A stretch of 64,000 nucleotides of DNA, taken from assembly GCA_949152475.1 (NCBI GenBank), contig OX424567.1, forward strand, positions 18,749,402 to 18,813,401. Direction: 5' to 3'. Below the pieces are notes generated by a model. The model worked only from the letters and a program-made list of their open reading frames with translations. It made no database searches and was not told where the DNA came from. Below, one piece after another: positions 40,422 to 52,528 of the stretch (the stretch's first letter is position 1; each line of letters begins with the position of its first letter). Made by a program: the position numbers and the translations under genes. This DNA is from Terebella lapidaria. Lineage: Eukaryota; Annelida; Polychaeta; Terebellida; Terebellidae.

Positions 40422-43019
40422 AGCTAGAAGTATTAGACGGACTTTAAGAGGTGATGGCCTAATAGCTATGGTAAATAAAAAAAAGTCAAGTTCGAGCAAA
40501 AGGTCCAACTCGAAAAAAAATGCAATAAATCTTTTTTGAATAAGACTTGATGGTCCTGCGGCCAAAACCCCCGATTATCCCGAGGTCGAAAAAAATGGGG
40601 AGGGGGGGGGGGGGGTGTCTTGATTTTACGGTTTCATGTGGCGCATTCTGTACCATATTATGGGGCCAAGTTTAAATGAACGCAGTTCTACTCAGCAACC
40701 ATTGTCCTGACCCCTCCTCCCATCCTAACTTTTTGGCCGTAAACACTTTTGAGTTATTAATATTTCTTGGGAGGTCTATTTTGAGGGAGGCTCAAGTTAT
40801 GTCCCTGGCAATACTGGATAGAAAATGCTCACTAACAAGTAGACACCAATAAATATCCACATTTTGTTACTCTTTTCCTTTTTCTTTCTTATCTTTCAAC
40901 CTTGCCCGGAGCTATATTAACATGACATTTGATATACATGGATATACTGGTAATGAATATTAACTGACAGTGTGAGACACTGGTGATCTCACAAGGATAT
41001 CACAGCGACCTCACTAGTATGACGTCGTGGCTCTTGGGTGTGAGGTAGTCATATTTATTGTGGGCGAACCTAAATATTGTTAAATTGATCACTATCATGA
41101 TGAAGTTCATCATTTCAAAGTGATATAACAGTGTTTCTTTTTTGTGTGTTTACGATGCGTGTGTTTGCAATTAAATTGCCGTATTGGTCCTGATAGTAGC
41201 ACGGCGAGCCAAAGCAAGATCTCCTGCAGCAGCGCGCCCGAAAATAAGGTCAAAATTGAGGTCAAAAATGAGACAAACACTGAAAAATATACCCAAAGCC
41301 TTCAATCCCCTTTATTATGATTCAAATGAGATACATATGTGGATTGGAACTCTCCAAACTTTTATTAGAAAGATATGATGTGAAATATAGGGTTACGAAA
41401 AGCGATAATTTTTTGGGAAAAGAGGGGGCGTGCTTCTATTAGGGCGCGTGCCACTATTGGGAGCAATATGGTATATATCCTAGTATGCCTACACTGATAA
41501 GTTATTCTTTCTCATAAAATTAGGCCTAACTAGAAAGTTGTCGTGATCAATATTGTCAAATCTTGAAGCAGGCAAGTTTCAAGTGGTGTAATCTTTCAGT
41601 ATAGTTCCAATGCCTAAGGACTCCTAAAATACATACCAGAAGTGCTCACAGCCTACAAATATTCATTTGTGTTTGGAGTGGGTGGGGGGGGGGGTGGGGG
41701 GGGGAGGAAAATTACGAGGGTTACATTGGTTTGGGATTTTTTAACGTTCTGTGGTCGTCATGCTGTTGTAAGTAATATCAGTTGCTAGTTGAAGAGAGAT
41801 TATAACGCTCGAATACAAAGGTATTTCATTCCCGGCCACATGCTGTTCAATATTTATTTTCTAGATCTATGCTGTTTTTGTTTTGCACTATGCAGTGTGT
41901 TTTTTTATACAGATCTACATGTAGGCCCACATAAAAAAATGACTTTAGTTGAAGTGTCAGTTGTAATATGAGTGCACCTATGCCTATGGCATGCGAAAGA
42001 GGCCACCGCCAAGTGTCATAATCTCAAATACTAAGAGTAGTCCTTTGGCATGCAATCACCAACTGCTGAAACTCATTCAAACCATTCTCAATTTCTTATG
42101 CTGCTCGGGGGATTTTTATTTTCTAATACCGGACATTGTTCAGGAGATATGTTAGGGCCTAAATGTAAAAATATGTGTAAATTATTTCATAGAAGGTATG
42201 CCTATGCGTCGAGCTTCGCTCATGGCTGATTATATTTATTAGTGTTGTAAATAATTATAATTGTAAATAATTGAATAATTATAATCTTACAGTGTTACCT
42301 AGAATAATAGTTATTGTAACTTTGTAAGCTGAACCGATCGATCGTATACTACAGTCGCCGAATGATCGCTTTATACACAGGCCTGCAGCAGCAGATTTTT
42401 TAAAAATACTTTGTTGAATTATACAGTATTGATATCATTATATGCATATTGAGAAGATTGCCGATTATAAATCGGCACGGCACATGGTCAGTCCAACGTT
42501 CCATATATGAAACGCATTAGGCCTACGATCCTACCTGTAGGCCGGGCCTACTTGTGAACCTACATGTGAGATTTTGGAATTCTTTACGCAGCAGTGGCCA
42601 AGAATCTATCACAGGACATAACAATGGATATGGCTAGATCTACTGCTGAAAGCCCTTGAGCGGGTCCCAGACCCTTGCCTATCATTTTGCACCCCCGCCC
42701 CACCCCTCTCAAATTTCTTGATCCGCCCTACCGCCTGGATCTATAGGCCTATCATGTGTAGGCCTAAGAAAAGTGTCGACAACAATGGTTAATGAGCAGA
42801 GGGAGGGTGCACGTCACCTTTTATTGCTCATTGACTGGGCATACCAGAGGCGAATCAACTATGAATGGTGCACTTTCTCTCAGATTCTAAATGCATTATC
42901 AATGAACAAAACACATTATGCAACATATACTAACCAAGATGAATGGCACATCAAGTCCGCGAAAAGGAAAAAAAAAATTGCCCCAAGGCTAAGACAGATT
43001 ACCGGACAACATATGTTTC
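40422..43019. other. Gene-free stretch with homopolymer runs
   Basis: G-runs at about 40600-40615 and 41685-41705. The 60-150-codon frames here have no family features. 42660-42730 has a C-rich phrase ending 'AATTTCTTGATCCGCCCTAC', probably a dispersed-repeat relic. Confidence 0.5.
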
Positions 43020-43620
43020 ATACATTAAATATTAGTCTCTGGTCAAACTCAAGGTCATCAAAGTATTCAAGATACATAATTCCTTATATATGCACACTTG
43101 ATTCCTATGCTGAAACGTCGGTATTAAGCAAAATATTAGCCATGTTGTGCTGTGACCTTGAAAATGAGTTCAAATGTCAAATTCAAGGTCATGACAATAT
43201 CAAGCATATATCATTTTCCTATATGTGCACAATTGATACCTAAGCGGTACACAGTCGATAATAAGCGAAATATTAGCCATTTTGTGATCTATCTTCAAAA
43301 ATAGGGTCGAATGTCAAATTCAAGGGGTCATCAGAATATTCAGGGTATATAATTTTCTGTATGTCCACAATTGGCTCCCACGCTATAAAGTCGATAAGAA
43401 GCAAGCTATTGGCTATTTTGTCCCGTGTGCTTGAGAATGAGATCAAAGGTCGAATTCTATATGTCCAAAATTGACTCCTTAGCTGTAGAGTCAATAAGAA
43501 GCGAGATATTAACCATTTCGTCCTGTAACCTAGAAAATGAGGTCAAATGTCAAATATTCAGTATATATCATTTCCATTATGTTCACAATTGATTTCTAAG
43601 CTGTAAAATCGGTAATAATG
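43020..43620. repeat. Degenerate copies of the AGGTCA satellite
   Basis: About four diverged units with 'TGTGACCTTGAAAATGAG', 'CAAATTCAAGGTCATGACAA', 'TATATGTGCACAATTGAT' and 'ATTAGCCATTTTGT', in the same unit order as the array at 15230-16770. A further partial unit is at 44230-44335. Confidence 0.8.
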
Positions 43621-43623
43621 TAT

Positions 43624-44192
43624 CAATCTATTACCACCGATACAGTCAGATTTTGATGATGACAATAACAAACGTAAAACATTTTTCAATTGACACAAAG
43701 CCCGACCAATTTGAACCAACAGCTATCGCCGGCGTGGGTTCGATCCTACGTCGGGCCTCATGTGTGGTAATTGTAAGGGAATTTTCTCCCTGTCCTTACA
43801 ACTGTCAGTGTGCCCGTGACTCGGATATCACGTAAAATGGCGGTCCCATCTCTAAAAAATGTTGTAAAGGGATGTAACCCCTCCCCCCCCCCCCCCGGTG
43901 ACCACTCTCAGGAACTAAATCCCAAACTATGAAGCGCTTTGAGAATGTGTGTAGCGTTGATAAAGCGCTATATAAGAACCGATTATTATTATAAGTACCT
44001 AATCACAAGCCAAAAGGCTACTGATTTGATGGTATCCTCCGGGACAGATTCAACGTCCACCAGCAGTGACACCGGCTCAGTGGTATGAATTTAAGAATCA
44101 ATATATTACCACTGATACAGTCAGATTTTGATGATACCAATAGCAAACGTAAAATACAACATTTTGCAATAGAAACAAAGCCCGATCAACAT
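43624..44192. repeat. ~90-bp direct duplication on both sides of the SINE
   Basis: 43624-43712 and 44098-44192 share 'GATACAGTCAGATTTTGATG', 'ACGTAAAA' and 'ACAAAGCCCGA-CAA' in the same orientation. They are too long for a target-site duplication and look like units of an older repeat split by the SINE. Confidence 0.7.
43690..43998 (+). mobile_element. tRNA-derived SINE
   Basis: A pol III B-box-like GGTTCGATCCT lies at 43737-43747 in a tRNA-like head ('CGGCGTGGGTTCGATCCTAC'). The body contains a C-run (43880-43899), then 'GAAGCGCTTTGAGAATGTGT' and 'GATAAAGCGCTATATAAG', ending in an (ATT)n tail at about 43983-43997. This GCGCTATATAA-plus-ATT tail is typical of invertebrate SINEs that borrow a LINE 3' end. 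The A-box is weak. No coding. Confidence 0.7.
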
Positions 44193-44229
44193 GATCAAAT
44201 AATTTATCCAAAGACATAGCTAGATACGA

Positions 44230-44335
44230 TTTAGCCATTTTGTCCTGTTGCCTTGAAAATTGGGTCAATGGTCAACTTCAAGGTCATGACAATATTCAGA
44301 ATACACTGTATATCCTTTCCTATTTGTTCACACAT
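44230..44335. repeat. Partial AGGTCA satellite unit
   Basis: 'TTAGCCATTTTGTCCTGTTG' then CCTTGAAAAT and 'CAACTTCAAGGTCATGACAA': one diverged unit of the 135-bp family. Confidence 0.75.
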
Positions 44336-44394
44336 GTTTTATATGTTTTAGGTAACCTATAACCCTTCCACATGTCGGGTGAAAGTCCTCGTAT

Positions 44395-44717
44395 GTCAGC
44401 ACGTGTTGGCGGTTACGATGTTCTGGCTTTGATGCAAGTGCACTTACGAGGTTCTGGCGTCATCATTGTGAATCACACACGAGCGCTTGCGACCTTCTGG
44501 CAAAAATCGCTGGTGCTTACGACCTTTTGGCGAACACGTTTTTTTGCAATTTGGCGCTTACGACTTTTTACAAAATAATGAATTTCCGGTTTTGGTTTAT
44601 TGAGAGCATGATCAGTCATTGATTGGATGATGACAAAGAAGCTCCTGGCTTGATTTGACTGATTAACTCATTTTCACCAAAAATGGCGCTTACGACCTTC
44701 TGGTTTTTACCCGTCGG
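44395..44717. repeat. Subterminal array of TTACGA-GTTCTGGC motifs, right
   Basis: Six copies of the same ~20-base core as at 37739-38395, mostly in the opposite orientation (near 44405, 44442, 44483, 44513, 44548, 44686), ending in the inverted terminal phrase. Confidence 0.75.
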
Positions 44718-44969
44718 TATGATATATGACATCCAATTGTCACCATGGCCTCCCAGCGGGGAGGATAAAAATTTGTTGATAAACATTCGGCCCTACTCCC
44801 ACCTCGTTCGCTCCCATATCATTTACCACAATCGCTATATCAAAATTTCGTTGATACACATTATATATAATTTAGGAAATCTACATACATGGAAATATAA
44901 GAATAAACCAAATTCTAGACCAAGTATCGGTGAAGAAACTACATTATCTTCGTTCAGCTATGCATAATG

Positions 44970-46210
44970 GTGGTCATCTTGGATTTCTCCCATGATGTGA
45001 ATGCTTTGCATGTTGGAAATGGTTTTTGTAATTTACATGTACCTGTATATATTTAAGATAAATGAACTAACTTAATAACATTTAACGTCATGTTTATGCA
45101 CATTATATGACTAACTGTTGATCGTGATCAAATTGAGGGGTGCTGCAATTGTGTTCAATGCCAAACTCAATATATCTTTTAGCAGTTGAGACATTGGGGA
45201 CATTGTTATTTTAACCACTGGTGTTATTAAGCACCATCAGCATGTAATTAAGGCACAAAATAATTATTGGTGATAACGACTACACATTTGTTTTAAAATA
45301 TTAAAGTTTTGCAAAAAAAAATATGACAAAATATGCCATTTCAGTGGCTGCCATCTTGGATTTCATACTAATGGACCACTCTAAAGTAATTGAAAACAGT
45401 TTCACGTATGTTTTGGTACAAACGTCGTGCGTATAGCACATTAGGGTAAAAGATATACATGTATGCAATTTTGTGCTGATCATTGATCAATTTCGGTCTT
45501 GTCGCGATTATGTTTATTGCCGAAGTTATTGCCATATTCTTGAGCAGTTAAGGCATAGGGACATTATTAGTTCTACCACTGATGTTTTTATTCACTAGTA
45601 GCATGTATTGGATCACATAATTGGTGATAATGACCTCACAGTTTAAGTTTTATCAACAAAATATGAAAAAATATGTGATTATGATGGACGCCATCTTGGA
45701 TTTCATGCCGCTATGCTAAAGTAGTTGAAAACAACTTCATTGCATTCATTGACCTCTCAAATGTAAGTTTAGGTACCAAGTTTGTGTCTCTAGCACAATT
45801 AGTAGCAAAAATTTATGCAATTTTGTTTATTGTTGATTAAATTCGGTTTCATCGCAATTGTGTTTACTGAGGAAAATTCAACGTATTTTTTTAGCAATTA
45901 GGCAATGGGGACATTGTTATTTTTATCACTGATGCTATGAAGTATCATTAGCATGAAATAGGACACATAATTGTCAATAATTGCCACACAATTCCTCAAA
46001 ATGTTAAAGTTTGAGAAAAAGAATATGACAAAATATGCGATTCTGATGGCTGCCATCTTGGATTTCATGCTGGAGGGATAGGCTGAAGTAGTTGAGAATA
46101 TTGTTATTTCATTCCTTGACCTCTAAAACATATGTTTAGGTACCAAATTCGTGTCTCCAGCACAATTAAGGGCGAAGAAAAATACAAATTTGTGTTTAAA
46201 GGAAATCTCG
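44970..46210. repeat. ~360-bp tandem repeat, about 3.4 units
   Basis: 'GCCATCTTGGATTTC' variants occur at about 44975, 45347, 45690 and 46047; 'GGGACATTGTTAT' variants at 45197, 45557 and 45909. Units are 345-372 bases, AT-rich, with no coding. Confidence 0.85.
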
Positions 46211-47789
46211 GTTTTGATGGCGGCCATTTGGAAAAGCCGCCATATTGGATAGTTCATCCCAGGATATCGAGTGTTAACAAGTGGGATCACACCATTATTG
46301 CGGAATAACACCACTCGTCGCTATAAATCGGCTTAATGAAAGTAAATCTTGTGGAGAAATGTGAAAAATATCAGGGAAATATGTGGTATATCAGTGTTTT
46401 CTGCTCAGAAATGTGTTGTATGTTCAACTGTTGATCAGGCAAAGGCAAATTTCTAATCTTTGGCTATTAAACAAAAATATAGAAATTTAGTAAACAAGCA
46501 CCTTGCTTTTGTGTCAATGCGCGCCAGAAAACACGTGATTTGAACGGTACTGTCACTCGAGGCACATTTAAAAAAAAAAATTGACGGCGAACTTGCACGA
46601 ATCTGATATTATTTTGTTCCAAAGTAATGATCTCTAATCATATTATATGGAGGCATTTTGTGGACTCGTTTTTTAAAAAAAAAAATTTTTCGTTATCATT
46701 GCCACCAATGCAGATCATATTGTGGTGTGATGCCAAGTGGATTCTGAAGCTCCAGGGTCCCCCCGAACCCTGGGAGAGGGGTGCACGGTAGACCCCCTGG
46801 GTTCATGGACTAATATACACAAATGATTGACATGAAATGATATACATGTGTGTCTATCAGACACTGGCGCCATGACCTATCAATTTCCTACGTTGTACTC
46901 CACCAATCTTCATACTGAGCTGAGGGCGAGGTGGAGGGGTCTTATTTGACAATAAAACATACAGAAAACAGTATATGTTACGTGCATGTTGTGGTGAATG
47001 TAATTAATATAAGGGTTTCTTGGGTAGAACACAACAACTGTGCCAATAAATAATTAATTATCAATAAATATGAATGGAAGTTATAAGCACATTTCCATAA
47101 AGCACCAGACTTGCTAGAATAGTTGATTATGACACTACTAAAAACTAGATTAAATGTTATACTTGAGGATGAGTGACCACAAATAATGTCCATCTGTATA
47201 CCAATGTAAGAAAGAAACTCGAATCTGTGAGCTCAATATCATAAATAAGGTAAATGTAAATATAACTAAGCTTCAATAGAACACTATCTCCTACCTGCAA
47301 TAACCGAAAAGTTAGCCATTCTCCCCTGAAAACAAATAAAATAACGGTACTGTCTGAGATTATTGAACGTGATTAACTAAGAAAATTGGAGTCTTGAAAT
47401 GTTATAGAAAAATAGGAACTATGCCATGAAATTGAGAAACTATTCCAGAAGTGACTTTTGTGTTTTCTCTAACATATGAAAATTTAATGTATAATAGACT
47501 TCCGACATGATAGTGGGCTGAAATATATATGGACATATCTTGTTGAGAATTTCACAAGTAATTATTGCCTTGTGTTTAGTCAATTTATTTTACTTTAGTC
47601 ACATATTTATAGACTTACCAAGATTTTCATGACCGCCACAATAAATTTCCTATGTCGTTTTGATTCCATGACAGGCATACAGCTCCGATTCTGCAGCTTA
47701 TTGGACGAACGTAATTATGATACTGGTCTGAGACACAAATATATTTTTTCGGATCAATATATGATCGTTTAAACATCTCTTCCGATATA
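46211..47789. other. Gene-free stretch
   Basis: A short GC-rich phrase around 46745-46805 has mirrored CCCTGGG blocks. The rest is AT-rich with no supported gene or repeat. Confidence 0.5.
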
Positions 47790-47791
47790 TA

Positions 47792-48410
47792 CGGTGGTTG
47801 ATATATGCCATAATTATTTATTTTGCAACACGCTCACAAGATATAAAAAAAAATAATTAAACTTTGATCGCGTTCAAAACGGTTTTTACACGTTCAAAAT
47901 GTTTTGCACGCGTTCAAAACTATTAAAATCGCAATCTAAACTACTCCTGACGTGTAGAAAGAGTTTTGAACACGTGCAAAACATTTTGATCGAGTTCAAA
48001 ATATTTGTTATGCGTTCAAAATGTTTTGTACGCATTCAATACTATTTAGGTCGCGATCAAAACTTTTCCTGCACATCATAAATAGTTTTGATCGTGAGAT
48101 TTAAATAGTTTTGAACGCGTGCAAAACATTTTGATCAGTTCAAAATATTTCGTACGCATACGAAACATTGTGTACGCGTTCAAAACTTTTTAAATCAGTA
48201 TCAAAACGATTTCTGCACGTCAGGTTTGATCGCCATTTTAATAGTATGAACGCGCGCAAAACATTTTGAACGCGTAGAAAACATTTTGAACGTGTACAAA
48301 ACTAATTTCGTACGTACGACAATAGTTATTTTAATTTGAAAAAGAATGGGTGTGAGCCGCTTGTTGTGAAGCGTGTTGCAAAAAAAAATTATGGCATACA
48401 TCACCCACCG
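47792..48410. mobile_element. MITE with ~45-bp inverted ends and TA flanks
   Basis: The left end CGGTGGTTGATATATGCCAT matches the inverted right end CGGTGGGTGATGTATGCCAT, and both continue with an AT stretch and TTTTGCAACACGC. TA lies directly outside on both sides (47790-47791, 48411-48412), as for Tc1/mariner-type targets. The interior (47865-48300) is an array of about twenty short CGCGTTCAAAATGTTTTG-like units in both orientations. No gene. Confidence 0.8.
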
Positions 48411-50443
48411 TAAAATAAGCAAACAGATTGTTGTGTACTGTTTGACGAAAAAAATATTTTCAAAAGCTCATAGCTCACAGGCCACAGAACGACGAATTCA
48501 AATCAACATAAACACATACTCCAAAATCAGATAGGCACACATACTGATCAAAATAAACTACACCGATAGCCATATATATACCATGAGCTTAATGGAATAT
48601 GACTGTACCATGAAAATCGAACATACAGAAAAGCATTGTTATTCACAATATTCATAATTCATGTATTGAATCATTAGGCAATATACTCGTCAACGAACCT
48701 CTGAATGGTTCATTGACAAGACCTGTTGAGCAAAACTAAGGTTTTATATTGTATAGACTCTCAGCGGTCGGATAAGTGGCGCTGGGGACTCACGATTTCC
48801 AAGTGCTACAAAGATTGGCCAAATCTCATGTGTCAAAATGTTGTTTTTTACTCTCAAAATTTCGTGAAAAGTTAGGTGCGCGGAAACGAGAAACAGAAAA
48901 TTAACAGGAATGATCTTATGCAGCTTAACGATAATTTGATGCCAAGACGTATTTTATACGATGACCTACTTAAATAAAGTAGTCTCCTTCGAACTTGACA
49001 TCTCTTATTATTTTTATAACCTTTGCAAACTCCACTTCCTAGCCTACTTATGCACATATACACTTTTATAACACAATTTTCATATGATAATTGTGGTGAC
49101 TACCGGTACTCAAGCCTAACTATGAGAAATGACCACCAGAGTTAACTCTAATTATGTGAGATTACATCATTTTATCTAATTGTCACCTTCATCACCACAA
49201 AAACGTCAATCTCTTGTCAGTTCGAATAACATTTTGCAATTCATCCATGTCTAATGACCACAATATATTTCCGATAATTTGCTAGTTTTATTGGTTGAAC
49301 GATTTGGGGAATTTATGTACTGTTTCTCTTTCATGATATATTGGACTTGTTAATTGGGTCCACGGGATGAGAGAAACTTTAAAATAGAGAAAAAATAGAT
49401 ATATGGGATCATCTTTCGAAATGACTCTTGACTCTATGCATTTTGTCTGCCTCAAAAGGCGCCTCTGTTTCCATTCATTTTTTTATTGTCATTTTAAAGA
49501 TGCTGTGGTATTGGCATTTATAGAATTATTATCGCTGGTAAATTATCGTACCATGATCCATGATTTATATTTGACACACGTGTATATAACATCCGTAGCA
49601 AAATACCAGAATATGTGCACGGCCCATCTAGGAGCTGTCGCTACTTTAATGTTTTTTCCAGAAAATTGTCGATCATTGTGGATCAACGATAAACACAGTT
49701 AACACTCTATTCATATATTCATTGTATATCGACTACTAAACAGTCAATTGAATCGTTGTCTCAACTATAAAACTGGAGTCATAGTTTTATCCCTATCACT
49801 TGTTGTGAAATCTTACGATGAAGTCAACAGTATTTACTTTTCTCAGCAGTGAACACATACGTTGAAATCAATGTACTGAATTGATGCAATAGACCGTGTC
49901 GCTGTTCGAGAAGGCATATTGTGTTTCACAATTTTGACCTTTCAAATGAATCATTTTGTGCACCTGTAGTTTTGCTGTTGATATTTACCAATTGGTTTTT
50001 ATTTATACATCTTTACATGAGGTATATTTGCCATAGAACCTCAAGTACTTTTATTGTCATATAATATATAAAACACATTGAATACGCAGAAGCATTTGAC
50101 TGCAGTGTAATTCAGTCAAAACAAGTATAATTGTATGAAAATTTGGGTAAGATTGCTTTTAGTGAACAGATTTTTTCTGAATGCACAAATAGTGCGGTCT
50201 ATGCACACCTTAATAATAGCTCTAAACTTTGATTCAGTAAGATTTTCGGATCATACCATTATTATTATTTTTTTAAATATTTATTTCAAGTGGATCTCAC
50301 ACGCCATTAAAATGGCACAGGGTAATTTCCACATTTATCATTACAATAACTGTGCATGGATAGCAAACAAACAGTCTTATATACATGAGAAATACATTAA
50401 AAAACAGCATAGTCAATATTTTCCAACAATCATATATGAGACA
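48411..50443. other. Gene-free stretch
   Basis: AT-rich. The 60-105-codon frames here show no family features. Nothing else seen. Confidence 0.5.
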
Positions 50444-51019
50444 CTATGATAGTAATCGCTTGGAATTGAGTATATATAGGAAAACAGCGTCGAAAATTTT
50501 GCTATTGGGTGGAAAGTCGAGTAAATGCGAACCAGTGGTTAGAATATCAAGGAGTTGAGTAGAGACAAGGTCATTGAAGTCTTGTATCATTGGCGACACG
50601 GGATTCAATAATATATGTCTTTGTTCGTCACAGGTTGGACACACCAAGAAGTAATGATTGATGTCTTCATCACAGTGACCGCAAGTCATACAGCGAGGAT
50701 CGTCGATAAAGTGGTAATTGTGCCGATGTCTGTTAAGATCACTGAGGCCCATCCTAATTCGGCTTAAATTTACCTGACCGTGACCTGTTCCATATGAAAA
50801 CAGTTTGTTTTTAGCTGGAAAAATCATATGTTTTAATTTAACTTTGAATGAGTTGTTACTAGATGTCGAACGCATTGATACCGGAATCTTATTCCATAAG
50901 CGAGCGGTTGACGGGAAGAAGGAATTTGCGACGTATGATGTTCTTGCCGCGGGAACACGCAAGTTTGCAGCGTTACGCAAGGAATAAGAGTGGTGGATGC
51001 ATGGACTCCAGACAGTCAC
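50444..51019 (-). pseudogene. LINE-C ORF2, C-terminal tail with zinc-like motif
   Basis: 191 open codons: 'RTSYVANSFFPSTARLWNKI' (the 'ARLWN' phrase common at the end of CR1-like ORF2s), then 'RIRMGLSDLNRHRHNYHFID', 'CMTCGHCDEDINHYFLVCP' (C-x2-C ... H-x3-H-like ... C) and a hydrophobic end. It continues the RT of 50973-52400 in another frame; the frameshift lies in the 46-base overlap of the two frames. Role: RNA or DNA binding during target-primed reverse transcription, by family analogy. Confidence 0.8.
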
Positions 51020-52400
51020 GAAGATACTGTGGTGATCTTCCGCACTGAATTTTGTGAAATAATGTCAATTTATAATATTTCCTTCTGTCCTGAAGGGTAG
51101 GCCAGCCCAGTTCAGTTAGCAGAGAGGTATGAGCAGTATGACGGTAAGCACCAGTAACTATAAGACCTGCCATTCTTTGGGTTTTTTCTATCAATTGAGA
51201 TGAACTTCCTGGGCTGTTGTCATACAATAGGCAGCCGAATTCAAGCACTGACCTTATGTATGAAATATATATTTGTTCCCTGCATCGGCGAGGAAGAACG
51301 CGTGATAGTCGTGCCAGCATATTTGTCATTGGTGCACATTTATCAATCCGAGATTGAATATTGGTTTCCCAGGACATCTTGTGATTCATCAACACCCCCA
51401 GGTGATTGTGTTCATACACCCGTTGAATATCGGTGTTGAAGAAACATAATACTGGGTAATTACTTGGTCCGCGCTTTTTGGATATGATCATATGCTCAGT
51501 TTTTGGGGGGCTGAATTGCACAGCCCAATGAGTTGCCCAATATTCTAGTTTACATAGGTCCGAGTTTAACTCGTATATGCTATGAATTGGATCATGTATA
51601 ACTTTCATCAACATTGAATCATCAGCATATAAAAATATGTCGGTTTCAATATCCTCGACAATGTCATTTACAAATACTAGAAATAAAAGAGGGCCTAGTA
51701 TTGACCTCTTGGGAACTCCAACATGAATATCCATTAGTTCGGAATGTTTCCGATTTATTACAACTCTCTGTTTTCTATCATGGAGATAATTTCTGAACCA
51801 TGTTAAAAGATTACCATTGATTCCTAGCGATTCTAATTTGTATAATAGGCCCGTATGCCATACTCGGTCAAAGGCCTTAGATATATCCAGGTAGACCATG
51901 CATATATCTCTCCCGTTCTCCAATTTACGGTAGATCTTATGGCTTATATATACCACTTGGTTCATGGCTGAGTCTAAAGGCTTGAAGCCCGAATCTCGCC
52001 ATGTTTGCAAATTATTTAGCTCGCAGAATTGGTACAGACGTTTGAATTTTATCATCTCTAATAATTTTCCACTGATCGGAAGAAAGGATATTGGCCTGTA
52101 ATTTTGCTTAGCTTGTCTGTCACCTTTCTTGAAAACCGAAGTGACATTTGCGCACTTCCATGATACAGGCACCAGTCCCGATAAAAGGGATGCGTTGAAA
52201 AGATTCGCCAATGGTACACTGATACTGTCGGCTGTACTTCGAAGCATTCGGCCACTCAGGCCATCTGGGCCGGTGGCTTTATTCACATTCAGCGACAGAA
52301 GCAATTTTCGTACTTCGTCAACGCTAGTTGTTATGTCGTGCAATCGGTTTTGAGTTTTATATCGCAGAGGCGGTAAGGGGAGTGGTTCTAAATTTACCAC
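50973..52400 (-). pseudogene. LINE-C ORF2, reverse transcriptase
   Basis: 475 open codons: 'NVNKATGPDGLSGRML', 'QNYRPISFLPISGKLLEMI', 'DSAMNQVVYISHKIYR', 'MVYLDISKAFDRVWHTGLLY' (motif A), 'HVGVPKRSILGPLLFLVFVN' (motif B), 'FLYADDSMLMK' (YADD) and 'HNHLGVLMNHKMSWETNI'. In motif B the usual QG is KR, probably damage. Upstream, 52401-52528 is out of frame. CR1/Jockey-superfamily style, closely similar in layout to LINE-D at 63100-64000 ('CKPLDSAMNQ' and 'SKAFDRVWH' in both). Confidence 0.9.
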
Positions 52401-52528
52401 ATTTTGAGTAGCTGTTTAATAAACTGGGTTTCAAAGCCGAAGTCAAGTAAATCTGATCCCCATCAATAAGTGATGGGATGCTGAAATTGGCTTTCGGACC
52501 CAGGAGAGATTTCAGATTTCATAAGTTT

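Larger units (their letters stand above)
37739..44717. mobile_element. Possible ~7-kb inverted-repeat element without genes
   Basis: The left phrase CGACGGGTGAAAACC continuing AGAAGGTCGTAAGCGCCA (37739-37771) is repeated inverted at 44685-44717 with one or two mismatches. GTAT lies just outside on both sides, a possible 4-base target duplication. Inside each end, the core GCCAGAACATCGTAAGCGCC recurs in both orientations. There is no transposase between them, so this could be one large non-autonomous DNA transposon, or two separate smaller copies in opposite orientation. Confidence 0.45.

Noticed and set aside
42773-43243. 156-codon plus-strand frame
   Set aside because: Runs into the AGGTCA satellite units and has no domain features; chance ORF.
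43690-43998. A functional tRNA gene
   Set aside because: Only a B-box-like site in a weak tRNA-like head is present; no cloverleaf or A-box, and the 3' part is a SINE tail.
50135-50449. 104-codon plus-strand frame as a host gene
   Set aside because: AT-rich, no motif, no support from either side.
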